64,000 nt of DNA from Arcobacter sp. (GTDB lineage Bacteria > Campylobacterota > Campylobacteria > Campylobacterales > Arcobacteraceae), in contig NYWO01000108.1 of NCBI GenBank assembly GCA_002685075.1, forward strand, positions 27,281 through 91,280. The letters run 5' to 3'. The translations under genes were made by a program, and so were the position numbers. Positions 54,493 to 63,766 of this stretch are shown one piece after another (position 1 is the stretch's first letter; each line of letters opens with the position of its first letter). The notes under the pieces are model-generated. The model saw nothing but the letters and a program-made list of their open reading frames with translations, was not told the origin of the DNA and ran no database searches.

Positions 54493-55866
54493 ATGAAAAA
54501 GTTTGATTTGATAATTATAGGAGCAGGACGAGCAAGTAACCTTGCAGTAACAGCTTCAAAAATGGGAAAAAAAGTTGCAATAATTGAAAAATCAAAATTT
54601 GGAGGTACTTGTCCAAATAGAGGTTGTGTACCTTCAAAACTATTGATTGGATATGCTCATGTTGCACGTGCGATTAAAGAATCAAATAGGCACTTCATAG
54701 ATTCAACTATAAATAAGATTGATATAGAAAAAATATTTGAAGAGACAAACAAATATATTTCAAAAATTGATCCTTCTTATAAAAGTAGATTTAATGAAAA
54801 TGTAGAAATTATATATGGAACAGGAAAATTTGTTTCTAACAATATTGTAAGTGTAAATGGTGAAGAATTAACTGCTCCTAAAATTGTAATAGCAACGGGA
54901 ACAAAACCGATAAAAGCACCACATGAAAAAGCATGGACAAGTGATGATATTTTTCCTCTTGAAGGTGAGATTCCAAAATCAATCACAATAGTTGGTTCTG
55001 GTTTCATAGCTTGTGAATTAGCAAACTTTTTTGCAGCAGTTGGAATACAAACAACACTACTTGTAAGAAGCCAAAGAATTCTAGGAAATGAAGATAGCGA
55101 TATTTCTGCTATTTTTAAAGAAGAGTTTTCAAAAAATGTTGATATTTTATTTGATACAAGTATTGATGAGATAGATTATACAAATAATCAATTTGATTTA
55201 ACACTAATAAATAAAGATAATAACAAAACAAAACATAAGTCACAAGCATTGTTATATGCAACAGGAAGAGAATCTAATACCAATAGTTTAGATTTACAAA
55301 ATACTGATATAGAAGTAGATGAAAGAAACTATATAAAAAGAGATGATTTCTTTGAAACAAATGCAAAAGGTGTTTATGTTGTAGGAGATGCAAGTGGTGA
55401 AAATATGCTACAACATGCAGCTGCTCAAGAAGTAAATTATTTAGGAAAGATTCTGCTTGAAGGGGAAAAAGAACCTTTAAAATTTAAATACATGCCTCAT
55501 GCAGTTTTTACAGAACCAGAAATTGCAAGTGTTGGAATAACTGAACAAAAAGCAAAAGAGCAAAATATTGAATATGTTACAAGTATAACTCCATGGCTTG
55601 CAAGTGCAAAAGCTATGTCAACTAGACTTAAATACCCAAGAACAAAGTTTATTATAGACCCAAATACTTATGAAATTTTAGGATGTCATTTAATAGGTCC
55701 TGAAAGCTCAACTATGATGCATCAAATACTAGCTGTAATGCATTTAGACAATGATGTTAGGCACTTAAAAGAGATGTTATATATTCATCCAGCATTAAGT
55801 GAAGCTATTTTACCTGCTGCTGTAGGAGCAGTAAAAGCTATAGAATCTTATAAAAAAGATAAATAG
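54493..55866 (+). CDS. Class I disulfide-type FAD/NAD(P) oxidoreductase (Lpd/MerA-like)
   Basis: 457 residues. FAD-binding IIGAGRASNLAV, redox-active Cys pair in GGTCPNRGCVPSK (about 43-48), NAD-binding TIVGSGFIACELANFFAAVG, FAD-site VYVVGDASGENMLQHAA and the C-terminal catalytic HPALSEAI (His-x4-Glu). It lacks the mercury-binding N- and C-terminal Cys of MerA, and the spacing resembles lipoamide/mycothione-type reductases. The substrate is uncertain; the pyruvate-complex Lpd is more likely encoded downstream of aceF. Confidence 0.85.
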   Translation: MKKFDLIIIGAGRASNLAVTASKMGKKVAIIEKSKFGGTCPNRGCVPSKLLIGYAHVARAIKESNRHFIDSTINKIDIEKIFEETNKYISKIDPSYKSRFNENVEIIYGTGKFVSNNIVSVNGEELTAPKIVIATGTKPIKAPHEKAWTSDDIFPLEGEIPKSITIVGSGFIACELANFFAAVGIQTTLLVRSQRILGNEDSDISAIFKEEFSKNVDILFDTSIDEIDYTNNQFDLTLINKDNNKTKHKSQALLYATGRESNTNSLDLQNTDIEVDERNYIKRDDFFETNAKGVYVVGDASGENMLQHAAAQEVNYLGKILLEGEKEPLKFKYMPHAVFTEPEIASVGITEQKAKEQNIEYVTSITPWLASAKAMSTRLKYPRTKFIIDPNTYEILGCHLIGPESSTMMHQILAVMHLDNDVRHLKEMLYIHPALSEAILPAAVGAVKAIESYKKDK

Positions 55867-56091
55867 GTATTTTTATAATTTAATTTGTGAAGTTTCTATA
55901 ATCAAAAAAGCTTAAAGCTTTGTGAGATTTTATAGTTTTTACTTTTTTAATACTTTGTAGAACACGAAAAACTAATATGAGTACTTCGTGCTCTAAAACC
56001 TAGAGATTAAGAAAAAGAATATATAGAACATTGTGTCATTTTTTTTTCTTAGATTAGATAGTTTATTTTACAAGGTCATAAAAGATATTAC
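55867..56091. other. Intergenic stretch with an imperfect hairpin, otherwise no feature
   Basis: No gene is seen here. The only structure noticed is a stem of 11 pairs with one mismatch (55958-55968 with 55985-55995) enclosing 16 bases, without a following T-run. It lies between the flavoprotein gene and the AraC remnant. Confidence 0.5.
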
Positions 56092-56340
56092 TTATCTATT
56101 ATTTAATCTATACCCTTTAGGTGTTATTTCAACATTTTTAAAAAACCTTGTAAATTGTGAAGCATCTTGAAAATTTAAAGATATTACTAGACTATAAATT
56201 ATTTGTCAGAGCATATCAATAAATTTTTTGCTTCTTTTATAATCCTTTTATGGATAAAATGAAGAGTACTTTTACTAGTTTTTCTTTAACTGTATCACTT
56301 ATGTCAGCCGAACTGTTAAAATAATCAAGTAAATTTAGAC
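56092..56340 (-). pseudogene. Remnant of an AraC-family transcription regulator
   Basis: The minus strand reads RIIKEAKNLLICSDK (about 56265-56222), then after a shift VISLNFQDASQFTRFFKN and VEITPKGYRLNNR to a TAA at 56092-56094. These are the two HTH segments and the C-terminal end of AraC proteins (LGFxDxSxFxRxFK, TPxxYR). Further upstream SGFSLNLLDYFNSS may be part of its inner domain. Frame changes and stops interrupt it, and the N-terminal domain is missing. Confidence 0.75.
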
Positions 56341-56357
56341 TAAAACCAGATCAATAT

Positions 56358-56363
56358 TATATA
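56358..56363 (+). promoter_or_regulatory. -10 element for the diguanylate cyclase gene
   Basis: TATAAT 64 bases before ATG 56428, immediately followed by a 7-bp inverted repeat (56364-56370 and 56375-56381). Confidence 0.45.
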
Positions 56364-56381
56364 ATTTTGTATATTAATACA
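56364..56381. promoter_or_regulatory. Operator-like inverted repeat at the GGDEF promoter
   Basis: TTTGTAT and ATACAAA separated by 4 bases, directly downstream of the -10. The position around the transcription start suits a repressor site; no binding protein is identified. Confidence 0.3.
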
Positions 56382-56427
56382 AATTTTACAAAATTGAGAT
56401 AAACTAAAGATATCAAAGGGATAAGTT

Positions 56428-57732
56428 ATGAGCATCAGATTTAAATTTAGTTTTATGATATTTGTTTTATTGACATCTGTATTTATTAATATATCATTTA
56501 TCTATTTATTGGAAAAATACAGTTCAAATAAACTTCTTGCAGTTAATGATACACATGAAATTATTATTGCTTCTAATAAACTAATAAGTCTTATCAATGA
56601 TGCAGAAACAGGTCAAAGAGGATATTTACTTACCCAAAATTTAGAATATCTTGAACCCTATCATATTGGAAAAAGGGATCTTTTTATAGTACTTGAATTT
56701 TTAACAAAGCAGGTTCAAGATGAGGAACAAAAAGAGAATTTAAAAAACTTAAAAAAACTTATCACAGAAAAATTTTCTGATATGCAAAAAACAATTGATT
56801 TAGGAAAAAATAATCAATTTGATGAAGCTATAAACTATGTAAAAAGAGGTATAGGGAAAAACTATATGGATCAAGTTAAAGCTGTGACAGCAAAATTTAT
56901 CTATAGAGAAAATTTTTTATTACAAACACGAAAAGGGAACTACCAATCAAACAGAGTAACTATTATGACCCTTATGTATGTGGAACTTACTTTTATTATA
57001 TTATTTAGTTTATTGGCATGGTTTATCGTCTCAAAATCATTTTTTGAACCTTTAAAACTTCTTGTTAATAGTACCAAAAAAGTTGAGAGTGGAGAAAAAA
57101 TAGATATTAATGAGATCACAACGCAAGATGAAATGGGATATTTAATAGCAAATTTTTATAAAATGCATGAAAAAATCATAGAAAGAGAGAATCATCTATC
57201 TCATATTGCAACACATGATACTCTGACCTCTTTAGCAAATAGAGTAAAATTATATGAATATTTAGATACCTCTTTACAAAATGCAAATGATACAAATACA
57301 CAAACATATGTATTATTTATGGATTTAAATAAATTTAAAATTATCAACGATACATTTGGTCATGAAGCAGGAGATCTTATGCTTCAAACTGCAGCAAAAA
57401 GATTTAAGAGTATTCTTCGAGAAGAAGATGAATTATTTAGAATTGGAGGAGATGAGTTTTTAATAGTTATTCAAAATATTATAGAGCAATCACAAATAGA
57501 TGTAATCATTAAAAAGCTATTGGATTCTACCTTTGAACCGATTAATTACAACACACATAAAATGGAACTCTCTGTAAGTATAGGTATATCTTCATATCCT
57601 GATACAGCAAATAATAAAGAAGAACTAATCAAGTCAGCCGATATAGCGATGTATGAAGCGAAAAAGAATAGTGAAGAGAACTTTGCATATTTTAATAAAA
57701 GTATGATGAGAAGAAAATCCGACAAAATTTAG
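56428..57732 (+). CDS. Membrane CHASE3-HAMP-GGDEF diguanylate cyclase
   Basis: 434 residues. TM1 (about 8-27), periplasmic CHASE3-type domain (about 40-180; NDAETGQRGYLLTQNLEYLEPY), TM2 (about 185-205), HAMP (about 206-255) and GGDEF (265-425). The domain starts THDTLTSLANR and the active site RIGGDEF is intact. The product-inhibition I-site R-x-x-D (REED) lies exactly five residues before GGDEF. It makes cyclic di-GMP in response to an unknown periplasmic signal. ATG 56428 has AAAGGGAT upstream. Confidence 0.92.
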   Translation: MSIRFKFSFMIFVLLTSVFINISFIYLLEKYSSNKLLAVNDTHEIIIASNKLISLINDAETGQRGYLLTQNLEYLEPYHIGKRDLFIVLEFLTKQVQDEEQKENLKNLKKLITEKFSDMQKTIDLGKNNQFDEAINYVKRGIGKNYMDQVKAVTAKFIYRENFLLQTRKGNYQSNRVTIMTLMYVELTFIILFSLLAWFIVSKSFFEPLKLLVNSTKKVESGEKIDINEITTQDEMGYLIANFYKMHEKIIERENHLSHIATHDTLTSLANRVKLYEYLDTSLQNANDTNTQTYVLFMDLNKFKIINDTFGHEAGDLMLQTAAKRFKSILREEDELFRIGGDEFLIVIQNIIEQSQIDVIIKKLLDSTFEPINYNTHKMELSVSIGISSYPDTANNKEELIKSADIAMYEAKKNSEENFAYFNKSMMRRKSDKI

Positions 57733-57984
57733 TTAAATAAAAAGTGTAACTAGACTTCATTTGACATAGGTATCTACAAAACCATTAAGTAGTGGAGAGG
57801 TAATATGGATTCATACTTAGAATTTAAAAGTATCTAAGTTAAAATAATAAGTTCTATAACCTGTACTATTTCAAATATTCCTTAAATAAATAGTATTAAA
57901 TATATAATATTAACTTATAATTGATAAATATCATTTTTTTATCTTTTTGTTTTAAATACACTTCATAAAACAAAAGGATAAAAA
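57733..57984. other. Non-coding interval before the cytochrome gene
   Basis: 250 AT-rich bases with no gene. TATAAT-like text near 57900-57920 may serve the cytochrome; the AAAAGGA ribosome site is close to its ATG. Nothing else seen. Confidence 0.4.
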
Positions 57985-59148
57985 ATGAAAATATTTCTAT
58001 TAGCTATTCTTCTACTTATAGAATTGAATGCAAATGATTACATAAAAAATAATACATGTAAAGCATGTCATCCTACAATTTATAGTGAATTTTATAATTC
58101 ATCGCATAGAAAAGCTTCAATTTTTGAAGATCCAATTCATAAAGCAGTTTGGGATTTACATCCAAATAAACAAAAAGGATCTTATACTTGTGCAAAGTGT
58201 CATACTCCAAGTGATTTAGAACTTCTTAAAAAACTAAAAGAAAATAAAAAAGCACTACCTATTAAAAATATTGTACAAACCCATGAAGCAATTTCATGTG
58301 TTTATTGTCATAGTATAAAAAGTATTGAAAAACATGAAAAAGTTAATACTAATATTTTAACAAAAGAAAAGAAAGTGTTTTTTGCAGCAAATGAAGAAAA
58401 TAAAGAACTAAAAGATAAAAAGTATAAAGATGAAGTTTCAATGTTTGGGATGATGAAAAAAACTTCAGGTTCACCCTATCATACAATTGATTACTCAAAT
58501 GAAGATTTTTATACAGGGAAAATGTGTATGGGGTGCCATCAGAAGCTACAAAACAATAATAACTTTGATTTATGTAGAGTTGATATGAAAGGTGCACAAA
58601 ATGAGGAAAAAAACTGTATAACTTGTCATATGCCAAAAGTAAAAGGAACAGCAACTTCTATTAAGATAACAGATACTCATAGATTCCACGGTTTTGCTAG
58701 TGCTTCTAATAATCAAGATTTATTAACAAAATATGTAAAAATCAAATTTAAAGAAAAAAGTGATAACTTTGAAATTGCTATAAAAAATGAATCTAGCCAT
58801 AATTTATTTTTACAACCTTTAAGATTAGCACAATTAAGAGTTAATGTTTTAAGAGGAGATAAAAGAATAAAACTTGATACAAAATCTTTTATGAGAATAA
58901 TAGGAAAAGATGGAAAACCTACTATGCCTTGGCTTGCAAATAGTGTAGTCAAAAATAATATGATTAAAGCAAATGAAAATAGAGTTATTACCTATGATTT
59001 TAAATTAAAAGCTAATGATTCTATTGAAGTTGTATTTGGTTATTACAAAGTTAATCCAAAAATGTGGAAAAAGTTAAAACTTGAAAATGATAAAAAAAGT
59101 ACAAAATTTAATATATTAAAAAGTGAATTTTATAAGAGTAGTAAGTAA
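57985..59148 (+). CDS. Periplasmic pentahaem cytochrome c
   Basis: 387 residues with a signal peptide (about 1-17) and five CxxCH haem sites: CKACH, CAKCH, CVYCH, CMGCH and CITCH, all in the first 220 residues. The last about 170 residues lack Cys and form a strand-rich domain (HRFHGFASASNNQDLL, then NESSHNLFLQPLRLAQLRV). Layout resembles cytochrome c-554/multihaem electron carriers. No redox partner gene is adjacent, so the substrate and electron acceptor are unknown. The tRNA-fMet gene begins right after its stop, on the other strand. Confidence 0.87.
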   Translation: MKIFLLAILLLIELNANDYIKNNTCKACHPTIYSEFYNSSHRKASIFEDPIHKAVWDLHPNKQKGSYTCAKCHTPSDLELLKKLKENKKALPIKNIVQTHEAISCVYCHSIKSIEKHEKVNTNILTKEKKVFFAANEENKELKDKKYKDEVSMFGMMKKTSGSPYHTIDYSNEDFYTGKMCMGCHQKLQNNNNFDLCRVDMKGAQNEEKNCITCHMPKVKGTATSIKITDTHRFHGFASASNNQDLLTKYVKIKFKEKSDNFEIAIKNESSHNLFLQPLRLAQLRVNVLRGDKRIKLDTKSFMRIIGKDGKPTMPWLANSVVKNNMIKANENRVITYDFKLKANDSIEVVFGYYKVNPKMWKKLKLENDKKSTKFNILKSEFYKSSK

Positions 59149-59150
59149 GT

Positions 59151-59227
<77 letters not shown>

Positions 59228-59231
59228 TTCT

Positions 59232-59288
59232 AAAAGTTGTTAAGGTCTATGATAGCTAATTAAGCTTAATGCAATCTCAACAACTTTT
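59232..59288 (-). terminator. Inverted repeat between lipA and the tRNA gene
   Basis: A perfect 10-bp stem (59232-59241 with 59279-59288) encloses 37 bases that themselves hold a smaller palindrome. On the minus strand it lies between the lipA stop and the tRNA, so it is a plausible lipA terminator or processing site. Confidence 0.5.
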
Positions 59289-59300
59289 TATTTAAGTAAA

Positions 59301-60179
59301 TTAGTCTTCTTTTAAATACTCATGTGCCATATATGAACTTCTTGCATATGGGCTAGCTTTTACATATTCAAAACCTAAATCCATTGCTAACTTTTCATAT
59401 CTTGCAAATTGTTCAGGTTTTACATATTCAATAACTTTTTCATAGTCGCCAGAAGGAGCAAGATATTGTCCAATACTTAAAAACTTACATCCAACTGCTA
59501 ATAAGTCTTTAAATACAGCAATCATTTCTTCTTCTGTTTCACCTAATCCTACCATTAAAGCAGATTTTGTTTTTATTTTATCACCACCAAGCTCTTTTAA
59601 TCTTCTTAAAACATCTAAAGATCTTTCATATTTCCCATTTCTTCTTACTCTGTATAGACTTGGAACTGTTTCAACATTGTGTCCAATGATAGTTGCCCCT
59701 GATTGAACAACTCTTTGAAGACTCTCTTCTTTAGCTTTGAAATCAGGAATTAAAATTTCCACTTTAGTACCAGGAGCTTTTTCTAAAATATCTTGTGTAA
59801 CTTTGTAAAACTGTTCTGCTCCACCATCTTTTAAATCATCTCTTGCTGGACTTGTAATTACTACAAATTTAAGACCTAAGCTTAAAACTGAAGTTGTTAC
59901 TTTTTGTATTTCACTTTCATCAACTCCACTTGGTAATCCTGTTGTTACATTACAATAAGTACATCTTCTTGTACAAATAGCTCCTAAAATTAAAAAAGTA
60001 GCATTTTTATTTGCAAAACATTCACTAATATTAGGACATTTTGCTTCTTGACAAATTGTATGAAGTCCTCCAACATCTTTTAAAAGGTTTTCCATTTCTA
60101 TTTGAGTATGTGGTGTTAGTTTTTTTCTTAACCATTCTGGTTTTTTAAATTTTAATTCTTTTGTCATTTCTTTTGTCAT
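59301..60179 (-). CDS. lipA: Lipoyl synthase
   Basis: About 292 residues, a radical-SAM enzyme inserting two sulfurs into octanoyl groups on lipoyl domains. The auxiliary cluster motif is CQEAKCPNISEC, the radical-SAM motif CTRRCTYC, with the C-terminal SPYARSSYMA containing the conserved Ser. The start is ATG 60179 (MTKEMTKELKFKKPEW) behind GGAAAA; earlier Met codons in frame lie in the end of the upstream gene. The partner octanoyltransferase ends 2 bases upstream. Confidence 0.96.
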   Translation of the reverse strand: MTKEMTKELKFKKPEWLRKKLTPHTQIEMENLLKDVGGLHTICQEAKCPNISECFANKNATFLILGAICTRRCTYCNVTTGLPSGVDESEIQKVTTSVLSLGLKFVVITSPARDDLKDGGAEQFYKVTQDILEKAPGTKVEILIPDFKAKEESLQRVVQSGATIIGHNVETVPSLYRVRRNGKYERSLDVLRRLKELGGDKIKTKSALMVGLGETEEEMIAVFKDLLAVGCKFLSIGQYLAPSGDYEKVIEYVKPEQFARYEKLAMDLGFEYVKASPYARSSYMAHEYLKED

Positions 60180-60180
60180 A

Positions 60181-60897
60181 TTATTTTCCTTCATATAATT
60201 CATAATATATATTTTGTTCATTTTCATCTAATTGCGATTCTATAAATTGCGCATTAAAAGTCTTTTCAAATGCTGTTTGTAAAATATTAGCTGCTTCATC
60301 AAAACTTAATTTAATAGAAAAGTCTTCTAATGAAGACCCATATTTTTCATCTTTTCTAATTGTCGTTAAAGGTATTGAGCCATGTTGAAAAATTACATTT
60401 TTTGCTCTTTTCTGAGCATTACCACCAATCTTTTCTCCATTGATTATAATATCATAAGCCTCAAATCCTACTTGACAAAATGCATCTTTACTTAAAACTA
60501 TCCCCTCAGTGTCTTTTGCAAAATTTGCTTTTAGACCTAAATGGGAATAGAAGTTAAGAATAAAAGAACAAATTAACTCGTAAGTTTCTTTTACACTTTT
60601 ATTTTCTATATAACTTGATGGAATTATTAAAGAGTATGAAATATCATGTCCATGGAATAATACTCCTCCTCCAGTAATTCTTTTTGCAAAATTATTTTTA
60701 TAATCTTCTATTAATGTTACGTAATCACTAGGGTTTTGAGAAAGTCCAAAAGTAACACTAGTTTGCCAAGAATAAATTCGTAAAACAGGTAAACTATCTT
60801 TATTAAAAGTTTTAAATAATGCAGAATCTAAACAAGTATTAGCTTTTGCACTAAGATTTTCAGATTTAATTAATCTGAACTTATTGTTAAAAATCAT
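60181..60897 (-). CDS. Lipoate/octanoyl transferase (LplA/LipM family)
   Basis: 238 residues of the BPL_LplA_LipB fold. The lipoyl-binding signature KRITGGGVLFHGHDISYSL and the segment FCQVGFEAYDIIINGEKIGG, with Cys in the position of the LipM nucleophile and Lys in GEKIGG, are seen. The C-terminal accessory domain of E. coli LplA is absent. It is therefore more like LipM-type octanoyltransferases than a full ligase. It would load octanoyl groups for LipA to convert, supplying the pyruvate dehydrogenase E2 encoded divergently. Confidence 0.82.
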   Translation of the reverse strand: MIFNNKFRLIKSENLSAKANTCLDSALFKTFNKDSLPVLRIYSWQTSVTFGLSQNPSDYVTLIEDYKNNFAKRITGGGVLFHGHDISYSLIIPSSYIENKSVKETYELICSFILNFYSHLGLKANFAKDTEGIVLSKDAFCQVGFEAYDIIINGEKIGGNAQKRAKNVIFQHGSIPLTTIRKDEKYGSSLEDFSIKLSFDEAANILQTAFEKTFNAQFIESQLDENEQNIYYELYEGK

Positions 60898-60989
60898 TTT
60901 AATCCTAACTTATTTTTTTATTTATCTATTATTATAATATTTATATTTAAGAATAGTTTAAACTAATTACAATTTTTAGTTAAAAACTA

Positions 60990-61023
60990 AGTTTATTGTA
61001 ATTTAAAGTTTATTATAATCTAA
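60990..61023. repeat. Tandem 17-bp imperfect direct repeat over the aceE promoter
   Basis: Two adjacent copies (60990-61006 and 61007-61023) beginning AGTTTATT, differing at two positions. The second copy contains the -10 (61014-61019). Confidence 0.55.
61014..61019 (+). promoter_or_regulatory. -10 element for aceEF
   Basis: TATAAT 65 bases before the aceE ATG 61084, within the second 17-bp repeat copy. CAAAGGAT is the ribosome site. Confidence 0.45.
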
Positions 61024-61083
61024 AAAATTAATTTTTTTTATTAAATAAACATTAAGAATTAAAAATTATATCAAAGGATATTT

Positions 61084-63756
61084 ATGTCGTTGTTAAACTT
61101 AGAAGATATTAATCCATTAGAAACAGAAGAATGGATGGAAGCATTAGAAGCTGTTATTGATGAAGAAGGTGTTGATAGAGCTCATTTTTTACTTGAAAAA
61201 CTTATTGACAAATCGAGAAGAAGTGGTTCAGATATACCACATAGTGGAAATACGGCATATTTGAATACTATTCCTGTAAATCAAGAACCAAAAATGCCAG
61301 GAGATAGAGATTTAGAGAGAAAAATTAGATCAATTATTAGATGGAATGCTCAAGCTATGGTTTTACGAGCTTCTAAAAAGAAGTTAGAACTTGGTGGACA
61401 TATTGCATCATTCCAGTCATCTGCTACATTATATGATGTAGGATTCAATCATTTCTTTAAAGCTCCAAATGAAAAAGATGGTGGGGATTTAGTATTTTAT
61501 CAAGGACATATTTCTCCGGGTATCTATGCAAGAAGTTTTGTAGAAGGAAGATTAACTGAATCTCAAATGGATAACTTTAGACAAGAAGCATTTGTAGATG
61601 GTTTATCTTCATACCCACATCCAAAACTTATGCCTTCATATTGGCAGTTCCCAACTGTATCAATGGGTCTTGGACCAATACAAGCAATTTATCAAGCAAG
61701 ATTTTTAAAATATCTTACAAATAGAGGTATTAAAGATTGTAGCGAGCAAAAAGTATATTGTTACATGGGTGATGGAGAGTGTGATGAGCCTGAATCTTTA
61801 GGTGCAATCGGACTAGCTGGACGTGAAGGTTTAGATAACTTAGTATTTGTTATTAATTGTAACTTACAAAGACTAGATGGTCCTGTACGTGGTAATGGAA
61901 AAATTATTCAAGAGTTAGAAAGTGAATTTAGAGGTGCTGGTTGGCAAGTTCTAAAAGTTGTTTGGGGTGCTAAGTGGGATGAATTATTAGCAAAAGACAA
62001 ATCTGGAAAACTATTACAATTAATGGAAGAAACTGTTGATGGTGAGTATCAAAACTTTAAACAAAAAGGTGGAGCTTACACAAGAGAAAAATTCTTTAAT
62101 AAGTACCCTGAAACTGCAAAACTTGTAGAAAATATGAGTGATAGTGAAATTTGGCAATTAAATAGAGGTGGACATGACCCTGTTAAAGTATATGCTGCTT
62201 ATAAAAAAGCAAACGATACAAAAGGAGTTCCTTCTGTAATTCTTGCTAAAACTGTAAAAGGTTACGGTATGGGTGAAGCTGCTGAGGGTAAAAATATTGC
62301 TCATGGTGTTAAAAAAGTAGATACATCAGTACTTAGACAGTTTAGAGATAGATTCGATATTCCAATTTCAGATGAAGATGTTGAAAATTTAAAATACTAT
62401 AGACCATCAGAAGATTCTCCTGAATATAAATATATGCAAAAGCATAGAGAAGATTTACATGGACATGTTCCACAAAGAAGAGAGAATTTTTCTCAGTCTT
62501 TAGAAATTCCAACATTAGATAAATTTGAAGCTGTTTTAAAAGGTAGTGGGGATAGAGAAATTTCTACAACTATGGCATTTGTAAGAGTTTTAAATATTTT
62601 AGTTAAAGATAAAAAAATTGGTAAAAATATCGTTCCAATTGTTCCAGATGAAGCTAGAACATTCGGTATGGAAGGTATGTTTAGACAACTTGGTATTTAT
62701 GCTAATGAAGGTCAAAAATATATTCCACAAGATAAAGATCAAGTTGCTTTCTACAAAGAAGATAAAAAAGGTCAAGTACTTCAAGAAGGTATTAATGAAT
62801 TAGGTGCAATGGGTTCTTGGACTGCAGCAGCTACATCTTACTCTGTAAATGATTGTCCTATGATTCCTTTTTATATTTTCTATTCAATGTTTGGATTCCA
62901 AAGAACTGGAGATATGTGTTGGGCAGCAGCTGATCAAAAAGCTAGAGGTTTCTTAGTTGGTGGAACATCTGGTAGAACTACACTTAATGGTGAAGGTTTA
63001 CAACATGAAGATGGTCATTCTCATATTATTGCAAATACTATTCCTTCTTGTGTAACTTACGATCCTACTTATGGATATGAAGTTGCTGTTATTGTTCAAG
63101 ATGGTATGAATAGAATGTACGGTGAAGCACAAGAGAATATCTACTACTATTTAACAACATTAAATGAAAACTATAAACAACCTGCAATGCCAGAAGGTGT
63201 AGAAGAAGGTATCTTAAAAGGTATTTATAAATTTAAAACTTATGAAGCTAAAAATGATTATAAAGTTAAATTATTAGGTTCTGGTACTATTTTAGAGCAA
63301 GTTAGACTTGCAGCTGAAATTTTAGCAAACGATTATGGAATTGCATCTGAACTTTATTCTGCTACTTCTTATAATGAATTAGCAAGAGAAGCACAAAATG
63401 TTGAAAGAGATAACCTATTAAATATTGATGCTGAAGATAAAATTGCTTATGTAGATCAAGTATTAGGAAGTGATGATGAAAATATCATTATCTCTGCAAC
63501 TGATTATATGAAAGCTTACTCTGAGCAAATTGCTCCATTTGTAAAAGGTTCATTTAAAGCACTTGGTACTGATGGTTTTGGACGATCAGATTCAAGAGCA
63601 AACCTAAGATCATTCTTTGAAGTTGATACAGACTTTATCGTATTTACAACATTAGCACAACTTGCAAGAAATGGTAAAATCGAGAAATCAGTGGTAGCAG
63701 AAGCTATGAAAAAACATAATATTGATCCTACTAGAATCAATCCATTAAATGCCTAA
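61084..63756 (+). CDS. aceE: Pyruvate dehydrogenase E1 component (homodimeric AceE type)
   Basis: 890 residues, matching AceE (887 in E. coli). Oxidatively decarboxylates pyruvate with thiamine diphosphate and hands the acetyl group to E2 lipoate. Seen: GGHIASFQSSATLYDVGFNHFF, the thiamine-diphosphate motif MGDGECDEPES...NCNLQRLDG, VKGYGMGEAAEGKNIAHGVKK, FGMEGMFRQLGIY and the C-terminal domain FGRSDSRANLRSFFEVD. No gaps or frameshifts. Its stop is 10 bases before aceF, with the strong AAGGAG in between. Confidence 0.97.
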   Translation: MSLLNLEDINPLETEEWMEALEAVIDEEGVDRAHFLLEKLIDKSRRSGSDIPHSGNTAYLNTIPVNQEPKMPGDRDLERKIRSIIRWNAQAMVLRASKKKLELGGHIASFQSSATLYDVGFNHFFKAPNEKDGGDLVFYQGHISPGIYARSFVEGRLTESQMDNFRQEAFVDGLSSYPHPKLMPSYWQFPTVSMGLGPIQAIYQARFLKYLTNRGIKDCSEQKVYCYMGDGECDEPESLGAIGLAGREGLDNLVFVINCNLQRLDGPVRGNGKIIQELESEFRGAGWQVLKVVWGAKWDELLAKDKSGKLLQLMEETVDGEYQNFKQKGGAYTREKFFNKYPETAKLVENMSDSEIWQLNRGGHDPVKVYAAYKKANDTKGVPSVILAKTVKGYGMGEAAEGKNIAHGVKKVDTSVLRQFRDRFDIPISDEDVENLKYYRPSEDSPEYKYMQKHREDLHGHVPQRRENFSQSLEIPTLDKFEAVLKGSGDREISTTMAFVRVLNILVKDKKIGKNIVPIVPDEARTFGMEGMFRQLGIYANEGQKYIPQDKDQVAFYKEDKKGQVLQEGINELGAMGSWTAAATSYSVNDCPMIPFYIFYSMFGFQRTGDMCWAAADQKARGFLVGGTSGRTTLNGEGLQHEDGHSHIIANTIPSCVTYDPTYGYEVAVIVQDGMNRMYGEAQENIYYYLTTLNENYKQPAMPEGVEEGILKGIYKFKTYEAKNDYKVKLLGSGTILEQVRLAAEILANDYGIASELYSATSYNELAREAQNVERDNLLNIDAEDKIAYVDQVLGSDDENIIISATDYMKAYSEQIAPFVKGSFKALGTDGFGRSDSRANLRSFFEVDTDFIVFTTLAQLARNGKIEKSVVAEAMKKHNIDPTRINPLNA

Positions 63757-63766
63757 GGAGTAAAAG

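Noticed and set aside
55867-56091. Small RNA gene
   Set aside because: One imperfect hairpin without promoter or terminator is not enough evidence.
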